Below are positions 1-6,931 of a stretch of DNA of 10,223 nt, one piece after another. The position numbers were made by a program, and so were the translations under genes. Every line of letters starts with the position of its first letter. Positions within the stretch are counted from its first letter, which is position 1. The stretch is taken from assembly GCA_019155205.2 (NCBI GenBank), contig JAHNZQ020000308.1, positions 2,877,061-2,887,283 on the forward strand, written 5' to 3'. The stretch is from Gracilaria vermiculophylla (lineage: Eukaryota; Rhodophyta; Florideophyceae; Gracilariales; Gracilariaceae). Under the pieces are notes generated by a model that saw only the letters and a program-made list of their open reading frames with translations, did not search any database and was not told the origin of the DNA.

Positions 1-1
1 G

Positions 2-932
2 GTAACCCCGGGCAGTGGAGGACAGGATACCGCCACTCCCGACGCCAGATAAGGAAAAGATACTGCCGTAGGGTAACGGGACCACCTCAGAAACATTGTT
101 ATGCACCGTCTGGACCTGACGCCTCACGGAGGAGGACAGGGTACCGGTCGCGAAGGAGTTCACCCAAGGAGAGAAAGACAGGATACCCTTCGGGTGGATC
201 GAGATAACGAGGGTATCGTCAGTAACCTAGACCATCTCAAGGAAAGACGCCGAAAGAAACGGAGGGAGAAAAGAAGAAAGCGAGACACCGATTCGGAGGG
301 AACCTCAGACTCCGAATCTGTGAACGACTCCAGCTCGGAGGACAGTATATCTTCAAAGAAGACGAGCAGCAGGGTCCGGAAGGTCGTCCCGCTTAACGAC
401 CTCTTCGCCAGAGAGGTGGGCTATGACACCTACAGGTTGTATGATCGCTCCACACTCTACGACGCGTCAGTCGCTAAACGACTCACGAAGATGCAGCGCC
501 GTATGGATATTCGAATAAAGAAGCACTCCTTTTCAGGCAAAGACCCCATCTCGATGTTGAATTTTCTTACGCGCTTCCGTTCAGCCTGTAATACCAATGG
601 TGTCCATGAAGGTGCCGCCGTATGGTGCTTCCAGTTCTATCTCACAGGCTAAGCGCACTCGCTTGTGCAGCCGCGCCTCACGGGGCAGAGCACCATTGTG
701 GATGATCCTGGAACAGAGGTTCTGACGACATACCCGGAGGTGGTGAATTTTCTCCTCAAAAGGTACGCAACGGACGATGTGATAGCCGATGCTGACGCTG
801 GAGTCACCTGTCATAGGTGAAATACGGGAATGATCGAGACAGAGTTCTCGCTAAAGCTGTGGACGAAGGCCCTCCGGCGTGGGAACGTGTACCCCGAACG
901 GCGGTTGAAGTCGTGTTTGTCTAGGGACTCCT
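2..932 (+). pseudogene. gag: Gypsy-type Gag, N-terminal and capsid-like part (broken)
   Basis: Structural Gag protein of the outer element, expected to form the virus-like particle. The reading frame runs from the window edge to about 930, with TAA at 50 and 74, TAA at 650 and TGA at 818. An ATG at 101 opens 183 codons, but similar repetitive coding continues upstream, so the true start is uncertain and may lie outside the window. Residues about 47-62 of the ATG-101 frame are strongly basic (RRRKKRREKRRKR), followed by a Ser/Asp/Glu-rich stretch to about residue 92, then a folded-looking domain with FSGKDPISMLNFLTRF and AVWCFQFYL. The same domain clearly continues after the stop at 650 (AHSLVQPRLTG, TTYPEVVNFLL) and again at 837-900. 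The FSGKDP...WCFQ pattern is what I associate with oomycete Gypsy Gag proteins, from recall. Confidence 0.72.
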
Positions 933-1640
933 TCCCTCGATCCGCGCCAGGGTGCGTATTCACTTGACAACGCACCCAAAGACCACCGATACGGAGCTAG
1001 CACGCTTCGCGGAGTTTTATGGAGATACCCACGGTGCCGCTCGTCGCAGCCACGCTCCACTTTCAGACAGACCGGCTGCCTCAAGGAACCGTCGGGTACC
1101 GCCCCGACGTTGGACTTTAACACCTTGGAGGAGGTTGACGAGCTTACATTCGTAAAAGAGCAAGAGGCCATTGCCCTGACTTGTGACTCATCTCAGGGAG
1201 CACCGTATACGACGAAGTCACCCTCATTTCCTAATTTATACACCTCCGCAGGATCTTCCAGGAGTGTCCGATTTGCGAACCCTCGAGGCTATCCACCGCC
1301 TTGCAGGATCTGTTTGTTTCGAGAGCCAGTACACCGTACGACTCTCAGCGCAGCAATGAGGGTCCCCCTCCTGCAGGAACTATAGAAGAACTTCCAGGAC
1401 CTGAAGGACACTCTAACGGAGAGCAGGAGTTATCGAACCGCTTCTCGCGACATCCGCTCCCTTCAAGGAAACTATGGTTGCCGCACTCTAGTGGGAGTAC
1501 AGCCTGTTCCACTTTCATGTGCACCAGCAACGTAGGTGCCGGTATCCCAACCGGTTGCACCTCAGGAGAGCACGTCGCATCTCGATGCACAAGCGCAGTA
1601 GCAGTTACCGACTAGGGCTCAGCCCCTTTCCAACCACGAA
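933..1640 (+). pseudogene. gag: Gypsy-type Gag, C-terminal part with a degenerate zinc knuckle (frameshifted)
   Basis: Continuation of the outer-element Gag. The coherent frame moves near 930-950 (IHLTTHPKTTDTELARFAEFY at 955-1017) and again near 1040. From about 1040 one frame carries LDFNTLEEVDELTFVKEQEA, a Ser-rich linker and CRIC at 1302-1313. The CRIC is followed by a His after six residues and no final Cys, so I read it as a damaged CX2CX4HX4C nucleic-acid-binding knuckle. In-frame TAG codons sit at 1383, 1533 and 1599. Beyond 1386 the sequence is Gln/Pro/Ser-rich, as Gag C-termini often are. The change to the protease frame occurs at roughly 1620-1690. Exact breakpoints cannot be fixed without an intact relative. 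The assignment rests on position and the partial knuckle. Confidence 0.6.
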
Positions 1641-2755
1641 AACCCTCAGGGTCCCGCGTACAGGCTCCACCTGGTTCCTCACCATCGAGCCTCAGCTCCA
1701 GGGAGGTACCCTTTAGGAAACCGGGAGAAGCCGTCTGCTCCGTTGAGGCAGAATCGGCGGGCCCCCCAATCCCGTTGGACCAACCTGACACCTTTGAGGA
1801 TTCCGTTTGCACGCTCCACGGTGAGGGTTACAAGGTATTCACCTCTATCGGATGTTTCACGCTCGCCTCCATACCGGTGCGCGCTATCCTCGATATCGGA
1901 GCTGATCCCAATCTGGTGCACGCCGACGTGCTCCCGCGGTCTGCTCTCGACTCCTTGAGGACTGGCAAGCTCCCTACGGTGCGCCATGCGTCGCGTCGAG
2001 CATTAGACATCCTCGGAGCGATACCCCTGTATCTCCGGTTGGGCTCCTTACAGGTGAAATTGTGGTTACTCGTGGCGACCAACTTGGCTGCACAATGTAT
2101 ATTGGGCACTGCCCTTGTGGATCGTTATGTACGTGCAATCTACCCGCGCCCGCGGAAGGTGACGTTTCATGCCGCCGTCCCTGTAGGTATCTTGTCCGCA
2201 TCTCCAGGACCGGACGCCAATGCGCGTCATGTGGGTAATCTTCCAAAGGAGACGCAGTCGAATAAGCTCCAAGTGGTGACGAGCATCGAAATACCCGCGA
2301 GGATCCAGGCTGAAGTTTTGGTGCAAACCTCTCCATCTGGACTTTCATTCCTACAGAAGAGTCTACACCTGACAACGATGCAGCACTCCATGATTGAGAA
2401 TGGTGCTATGGAAATAATACCGAACATTCCCTTCAGGGTTGTGCTCGCCAACCTGAAGGAGTCGCCGTTACGACTCCAGAAAGGAACTGTTGTTGGCTTG
2501 GCACTACGGGACCCGGTAGGACTGGCTCATCTTCTTCGTATGGAAGACCTCGTTGACTGCGATGCAATCGCCACCATGGAGGCTGAAGCAACTTCAACGG
2601 CTTCAGAGGAAAATTATCCTGCTACCTAGCAGGAGAAGCTCCAAATTGGCGATGATTTCAAATAAAATCGCCATTGGATAATGAAGATTCTATCCGCCTT
2701 TGAGGACATGTGATCTTGTCGCCTGGGTCCGGTTAGCGTGGCCAAGCACAGGGTC
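1616..2755 (+). pseudogene. pol: Gypsy-type aspartic protease and protease-RT linker (start of pol)
   Basis: The protease of LTR retrotransposons cleaves the Gag-Pol polyprotein inside the particle. This frame is open for 337 codons (1616-2626) and ends at TAG 2627, then continues with TAA at 2663 and TGA at 2711 up to the Copia insertion. The active-site loop is at 1892 (AILDIGADPNLV). The family normally has D-S/T-G-A, and here the Ser/Thr is Ile. A second family hallmark, ILG, is near 2099-2107 and is followed by a basic stretch (RPRKV). A linker of about 170 residues follows (QTSPSGLSFLQKSLHL, IIPNIPFRVVL, GTVVGLAL). The last part, LQIGDDFK and FEDM then stop then SCRLG, matches the segment just before Gypsy RT, where the stop replaces a conserved Trp. 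No Met is needed, since pol is expected to be made as a fusion with Gag. Confidence 0.78.
2748..2755 (+). repeat. Left target-site duplication of the Copia insertion
   Basis: ACAGGGTC lies directly before the TG of the 5' LTR. It matches ACAGGATC directly after the CA of the 3' LTR at seven of eight positions. The duplicated bases fall in the Gypsy pol frame just before RT. Five bases is the usual length for Copia insertions, so an 8-base repeat is atypical. The first five bases, ACAGG, match exactly. Confidence 0.7.
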
Positions 2756-3182
2756 TGTTAGCATAAATGAGCTACTGTCCCTGCTGTCGCAGCGGATTGC
2801 TGTTCCTGACACATATAGCTGCTTGTGTATGGAACCGGATTACGGTGACACCCAAAATCCTTGAATTTCTACACTGTCATGCTCTCGTGAGTTTGCGTAA
2901 CGGGTATACCTTGTTTTGAATCACTTTTGCCTTGTTGTGCTTTGTTGTTGTTAGCCATATTGAATTGTGGGTAACATTGTGGATGAAAAATTTATGTAAT
3001 GCTTCAATATGATTGGTAGTATTGATTATCCCTGAATTGTTGTGTACGTTACACTCTGATTGAGTTAGTGCACGTTTGCCCCTATATACGGTGGCCTCGA
3101 GGCACCTCCAAGTAAATCCAAGCCAGAGTTAGCGAAACTTCTTTGCATACCCTCAACTTTCCCTTAGCCCCGCTGACCTCCA
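2756..3182 (+). repeat. 5' LTR of the Copia element
   Basis: It begins TGTTAGCATAAATGAGC and ends GCTGACCTCCA. It aligns along its full length with the 3' LTR, with about 45 substitutions and two compensating 1-nt indels by hand count. In this family the LTR carries the promoter and the RNA 3'-end signals. A TATATA lies at 3083-3088, about 95 nt before the LTR end; the 3' LTR has lost it. The pyrimidine-rich CCTCAACTTTCCCTT at 3150-3164 is preserved in both LTRs and loosely resembles an oomycete initiator (TCA followed by pyrimidines). Promoter roles are inference. Confidence 0.95.
3083..3088 (+). promoter_or_regulatory. Candidate TATA element in the 5' LTR
   Basis: TATATA occurs in an otherwise GC-balanced part of the 5' LTR, about 65 nt upstream of a conserved pyrimidine-rich initiator-like sequence. 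The matching site in the 3' LTR reads TGTAGA, so it is not conserved between the two copies. This is weak evidence for a core promoter. Confidence 0.2.
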
Positions 3183-3200
3183 TTAGCTTATGAGCCCAGC
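3183..3200 (+). other. Candidate primer-binding site, complementary to an initiator tRNA-Met anticodon arm
   Basis: The 18 bases directly after the 5' LTR are TTAGCTTATGAGCCCAGC. Their reverse complement contains GCTGGGCTCATAA (from 3188-3200). This looks like the anticodon stem-loop of a eukaryotic initiator tRNA-Met: a GGG stem, then a CTCATAA loop with the CAT anticodon. It does not resemble a tRNA 3' end. Drosophila copia and yeast Ty5 are known to prime reverse transcription from an internal, cleaved initiator tRNA-Met, so this element probably does the same. The 3183-3187 bases match the expected arm less well, perhaps through decay. The host tRNA is not known, so the match was judged from memory of conserved initiator tRNAs. 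Confidence 0.55.
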
Positions 3201-3955
3201 CCTGCGCTCTTCTGCCGCTATCGTCTGGTAATCGATTCTCGCCGCTCTTCTACGCCGTCGTACATCCGTTTCGCGTTTTCTCCTCGCTGCCGTGATCGCC
3301 ACTGTTTCCTACGTCGTCGCTCCCATTGCCGTTGTGTGGTTTGAAGTCGATTCGGTTCTCTCTTTTTTATGCTGTTTTGGTCGGTGTTGGTTTCCTTTGT
3401 TTTCTTTCCGGTTTGTGTTCCTCCCTGAAGACTTTGTATTGATTGTGGCTCGACGTTTCATTTTGAATTAGTGCTTCGGGATTTCGCTTTAGCCGTTGCT
3501 GTCGATCACGTTCCGCCATTTATTCCAAGTGTTGGATTTGCCGCTTATTTTCATTCTGTTGGGTCCACCTGTAGTGACCTAGTGTGATTTTTTGGGCTTG
3601 ACGCCTGTTTCTGTGAAGCCAGAGCACTTTATGTTGTGCTCAGAAATTGTTTGTGGTTGATCTTCACCTTGCACCAGAGCGACGAGCGGTTGATCCGAGA
3701 AATCGGTGACGTCAGCCTGGCGACTTGATCCAAAGCAGGTGTTTCTGTCGAGCGGGCTCCCCACTGGTTCTACTTTTGTAATGCGGATATCGGTGTTAGT
3801 TGAAAGACCAGGCGAGTACCGCGAGATCACCTGTGGACAAGGTGTCGTGGCGTACTGCACTTGGTTGGTGTTGATCTGTGTGAGAACCGGACTTTGAGTC
3901 GGGTGCTTGGACTATTACGAACGATACCCATAACGAGCTTTTGATCCGCGGATCC

Positions 3956-4066
3956 ATGTCTTCTGGGAAGGAGACGTGGCACAGGCTCACCTCCAGTCAG
4001 GCCGAGAGTTACTTTAATTGGTGCTCGTCTGCACCGTACCTTGGAGTTGAAGTAACTTTCGTTTGA
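3956..4066 (+). other. Small open frame in the Copia leader (36 codons), function unknown
   Basis: It starts ATGTCTTCTGGGAAGG, with a C at -3, and encodes a polar peptide beginning MSSGKETWHRLTSSQAESYF with three aromatic residues clustered after it. I recognise no family. The sequence just after its stop, read one frame over, keeps a protein-like composition (FEVAQVLARYQKEL, then a stop). It could be an upstream ORF, the remains of a longer frame, or chance. Confidence 0.18.
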
Positions 4067-4298
4067 GGTTGCGCAAGTTCTTGCAAGATATCAGAAAGAG
4101 CTTACTTGGTGAAGCCATATCTGTGGTCATTAACCATCCTCTGGAAGTCTCGTAAAAAAAGCGACGCGCCTTCTCCTTGAGCATAGTAGGAGGTAGACAA
4201 AAGAAAGCACTTTCTACCTGGAAGAGCTCCGGGGGTCAGAGCTCCGACCTCCAGGGTGCGCGGATTGGTGCTGGTTATCTTGCCTGTGCCATCCGACT

Positions 4299-4372
4299 AT
4301 TGATCTTATTTGTTGTTGTTTGTTATTGTTGTTGTTTATTGTTTGTTTTATTGTCGATTGTTGTCGTACTTT
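4299..4372 (+). repeat. T/G-rich (TTG/TTGTT) low-complexity tract before gag
   Basis: The tract is built almost only of TTG, TTGTT and TTTATT units, with very few other bases. It ends about 40 nt before the gag ATG at 4412. Translation through it yields a hydrophobic peptide that I consider an artefact. It could act as a polypyrimidine-like tract for a 3' splice site at TGCATAG (4384-4390), but that is speculation. Confidence 0.65.
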
Positions 4373-4411
4373 TCGCCGGGTGTGCATAGATGTCAGACCG
4401 CTTGCCAAAGT

Positions 4412-5105
4412 ATGGACTCGTTCAGTGGTGTGAGAATCGAAAAGCTTGGTGAAAAAAACTTCCACGTATGGGAGCAGAAAATTGAGTTGCTCCTTGCGCT
4501 CAAAGATCTCGATGATCACCTCAACACGCCTGCACCAACCGATGAATCTTAACTTTTGGATTGGAAGGAGAAAGACGCAAAGACCAGGGCGATCATTGGT
4601 TTGACCCTGAGTGATGACCATTTAGACCATGTGCGGGACACCTACTATGCTGCGGATATGTGGAAGGCCATTTGCGACGTTTTCCAGAGAAAGACGCTGC
4701 TCAACCGAGTCAATGCCAGACGTTCATTCTATACGGCCATGAAGCGCGAAGATGAAAAAAATGTTACAGCTCATCAATCGCGTGCGCCATCTTGCGTCTG
4801 ACCTAAACAGCATGGTCGTCCCTGTTGAAGAGGAACACATTGTTATGGCCATTCTGTGTGAACTACCAGAGCGCTTTGAGCACCTGATTGTGGCTATCGA
4901 TACCACAATCGAAGATCGCAATCTCACCCTTGAGTTTGTGAAAAGTTGCTTGCTGCAAGAAGAGCAGCGAATGAATGACCGTGCTAGTGAAGACTCGGGT
5001 AGTGGTACAGCTCTGCTTGGGAATCAGCGCCGTTGGAAATCTATCATATGTCACTACTGCAAAAAGAGAGGCCACATCCAGAGAAACTGTTTCAAAAAGC
5101 AGCAT
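4412..5105 (+). pseudogene. gag: Copia-type Gag with zinc knuckle (broken)
   Basis: Structural Gag of the inner element. The chosen start is ATG 4412, with A at -3 and G at +4. The protein opens MDSFSGVRIEKLGEKNFHVW, the usual Copia Gag N-terminus with a conserved Trp. A TAA at 4550 interrupts it, and the same frame resumes with DWKEKDAKTRAIIGLTLSD and MWKAICDVFQ, the UBN2-like Gag core. A run of seven A at 4755-4761 carries a one-base shift; the core continues in the next frame as MLQLINRVRHLASDLNSM, ELPERFEHLIVAID and LLQEEQRM. A classic CCHC zinc knuckle, CHYCKKRGHIQRNC (CX2CX4HX4C), lies at 5049-5090 and would bind RNA in the particle. All four metal ligands are present. Gag and Pol are in one reading frame, as in many Copia elements. 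Confidence 0.88.
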
Positions 5106-5633
5106 GATGAGGCTAACAACGATCAGGCTGCTGCTACCCACCCTTCAGTTCACCAAGCTGGTGACGAAGACAGTGCTGGTGACAGTGAATCTGACTTTGT
5201 GTGTCTTATTGCGGCAGGTGCCCAAAAAGCCACCAACAGTGACTTGATAGTTGATTCCGGGGCCACGTCCTACATAACGTATGACGCGTCGGTGTTTGAA
5301 TCCTATGAGAAAAAAACGTCTGCCGGTGTGAGCATTGGAAACGATTCCTAGTTGGAGTGTCAAGGACAAGGCACTGTAGATCTTGATCTCGCTGTTGATG
5401 GGACCAAACGCAAGTGCAAGCTCAACAAAGTTGTGCATGTTCCGAGTCTACGGTACCACCTGTTTTCTGTTTCTGCGATGCGCGACTTGGGCTGTGTGGT
5501 AGTGTCTGAAAACCACACAGTTCGTGTGTACAAAGACTCCAAAATAATTGCTCAGGGCCGTCGTGTGAAGGGTCTGTACTATCTGTGCACGGCACTCAAA
5601 ATTGCTGAGACCTTGGACAGTGCTCTTGTGTAA
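5106..5633 (+). pseudogene. pol: Copia-type aspartic protease region (one internal stop)
   Basis: Protease domain of the Copia polyprotein. It follows the zinc knuckle in the same frame after an acidic linker (GDEDSAGDSESDF). The active-site motif LIVDSGATSYI spans 5244-5276, and the catalytic Asp codon is at 5253. D-S-G-A-T is intact. A TAG at 5349 lies about 30 residues after it. The frame then resumes at once with GQGTVDLDLAVDG, then VVHVPSLRYHLFSVSAM, which is typical of the protease C-terminal part and the boundary to the pre-integrase segment. The frame ends at TAA 5631. Apart from the 5349 stop the domain looks well preserved. Confidence 0.85.
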
Positions 5634-5815
5634 TACTTGTCTACGTGACATGCTCGAATGGCTCATGTGAATGTGGAAGGTATTAGGCATATGGCTCGTA
5701 ATAATGTGGTGTCCAGTCTAAACGTGGATTTTTCTAAACGTATATCAACGTGTGAGTGGTTTATAGTGGGCAAAACCTCCCGCGCTCGCACACCCAAGCA
5801 ACGGGGGAGCAAGAA
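5634..5815 (+). pseudogene. pol: Copia pre-integrase zinc-binding domain (damaged HHCC)
   Basis: N-terminal zinc-binding part of integrase, which helps it multimerise and hold the cDNA ends. After TAA 5631 and TGA 5646 the frame reads HARMAHVNVEGIRHMARNNV, then ISTCEWFIVGKTSRAR. The pattern is H (5649), X4, H (5664), X28, C (5751), X2, then Phe (5760), where the family has a second Cys. The last zinc ligand is therefore lost. The TGA at 5646 takes the place of the conserved Trp in the family motif L-W-H. Around 5800 the coherent frame shifts to that of the integrase core. Confidence 0.8.
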
Positions 5816-6505
5816 AAGAAGCCATTGGACCTTGTGCATTCGGATATCTGTGGCTCAATGCATGTAGAATCCTTGGGAGGCTCGCGCTACTTTGTCACCT
5901 TCATCGACGATCATAGTACGTTCTGTTTCTTGTACATGCTGAAAACCAAGGATGAAGTGTTCCATGTGTTTGCCAAGTGGTTGAGGCTCGTTCAAAACCA
6001 GTATGGCAGTACGGTGAAATCCATCAGTGCCCGTGTTATTGTGCTTCGCGCTCTACGCACTGACAATGGTGATGAGTACTTGTCCAACAAATTCCGAGCC
6101 CAGCTTGAATATCTTGGTGTCGAGCATCAGAGAACCGTGCCTTACAATCCACACCAGAATGGTCTGGCCGAAAGGTTCAATCGCACGCTAATGGACTTGG
6201 TTCGTTCAATGTTGCACCACAAGAAGCTGCCGAGCAGTTTTTGGGCCGAGGCGCTGAAAGTTGCGGTGCACATTAGAAATAGAGTCACATGCAAAGCCTT
6301 GTCGAACAAAACCACACCATATGAGTTGCTAACTGGATCGAAGCCTGACGTGAGCCATTTACGAGTTTTTGGGAGCAGATGCTGGTACAAGGTTGTAGAT
6401 CATAAGCTTAAGAAACTAGAGCCTCATGCTGTCAAAGCAGTGTTCGTTGGCTACACACACGGTGAAAATGGCTATAGGCTGTGGGACACGAATAAGAAAA
6501 GGTGA
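5756..6505 (+). pseudogene. pol: Copia-type integrase core (catalytic triad intact)
   Basis: Integrase joins the element cDNA to host DNA. Real integrase sequence in this frame begins near 5810 (EKKPLDLVHSDICGSM); the residues before it belong to the other frame. The three catalytic acids are Asp at 5843 (HSD), Asp at 6062 (LRTDNGDEY) and Glu at 6170 (NPHQNGLAERFNRTL), with exactly 35 residues between the second and third, the D,D(35)E signature of retroviral-type integrases. Further family blocks follow: FWAEALKVAVHIRNR, TPYELLTGSKPDVSHLRVFG, and KAVFVGY with YRLWDTNKK. The frame is open from 5756 to TGA 6503, an unusually long undamaged stretch here. A one-base change near 6500 moves the sequence to another frame. 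Confidence 0.93.
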
Positions 6506-6931
6506 CCGTGTCCAGAGATATAAGATTCGATGAAGGAAAGGAGTAAGGTCCAAACTGCGAGATCAGTGATGAAGCATACACTGGTTCTGACGGACCTGCC
6601 CATCGAAAGCCAAATGAATCTGCGTCTCCTGCTGACACCTTGAAACCTTCACAAGATAGTGTCCCATATTTTGATGATCCCCCTGCAAATGTTCCGGAGC
6701 AACACAGAGACACTCTAAACTTCCAGCGAGATGCAGCCTACGCAAGAAAAGCACGATGATTCTAAAGCCTCTAAGGAGCCTATTTATACCCAGCAGCAAC
6801 GCTTGAGGAGATCCACCCGTAAGCGAAGAGCTCTGAGCTTTTTCTGGTCAGAAACGGCGCTGATTATTGCCAGTGACGATGCACCTCGTTCGTTTTCTGA
6901 GGCTGTGTCGCGAGATGACTGTGAAGCTTGA
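6506..6931 (+). pseudogene. pol: Copia integrase C-terminus and integrase-RT linker (frameshifted)
   Basis: Variable linker of the Copia polyprotein. From about 6502 one frame reads VTVSRDIRFDEGKE, the usual end of the integrase C-terminal region, then meets TAA 6544 and continues as a Pro/Ser/Asp-rich linker to about 6766. Somewhere between 6731 and 6766 the coherent frame changes. The next frame has a basic motif (RLRRSTRKRR) and then ALIIASDDAPRSFSEAVSRDDCEA, the start of the RT domain, ending at TGA 6929. That TGA replaces the conserved Trp of the E-A-W-K-K-A-M motif. The exact shift position is uncertain because the linker is poorly conserved. Confidence 0.72.

Larger units (their letters stand above)
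3201..4411 (+). other. Copia leader region without a clear gene
   Basis: About 1.2 kb separates the primer-binding site from the gag start, which is long for a Copia leader. The first 150 nt are pyrimidine-rich. No frame holds a recognisable domain. A short frame, ATG 3956 to TGA 4066 (36 codons), is followed by more coding-like sequence with stops. A T/G tract fills about 4299-4372 just before gag. It may be an untranslated leader with packaging signals, a leader intron or the relic of a captured sequence. I cannot choose among these from sequence alone. Confidence 0.6.

Noticed and set aside
1974..2375. A 133-codon minus-strand frame
   Set aside because: It is a shadow of the Gypsy protease region, whose motifs are on the + strand.
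3183..3200. A tRNA gene fragment
   Set aside because: Only an anticodon-arm complement is present, on the opposite sense and exactly at the LTR border, which fits a primer-binding site. There is no acceptor stem or T arm.
3622..3641. Hairpin GAGCAC / GTGCTC in the Copia leader
   Set aside because: A 6-bp stem with an 8-nt loop is expected by chance in 1.2 kb and has no associated signal.
4310..4411. Hydrophobic N-terminal extension that looks like a signal peptide or membrane segment before Copia Gag
   Set aside because: It is only the translation of the T/G tract. The ATG at 4412 begins the recognisable Gag N-terminus in good initiation context.
4214..4621. A 135-codon minus-strand frame with an Asn/Gln-rich stretch
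   Set aside because: The Asn/Gln-rich part is the complement of the T/G tract, and the rest is opposite Copia Gag.
4755..4761. A slippery A-AAA-AAT heptamer that might drive programmed -1 frameshifting
   Set aside because: The continuing Gag core lies in the +1 direction, not -1, and the shift falls inside a conserved domain, not at a Gag-Pol boundary. A one-base insertion is simpler.
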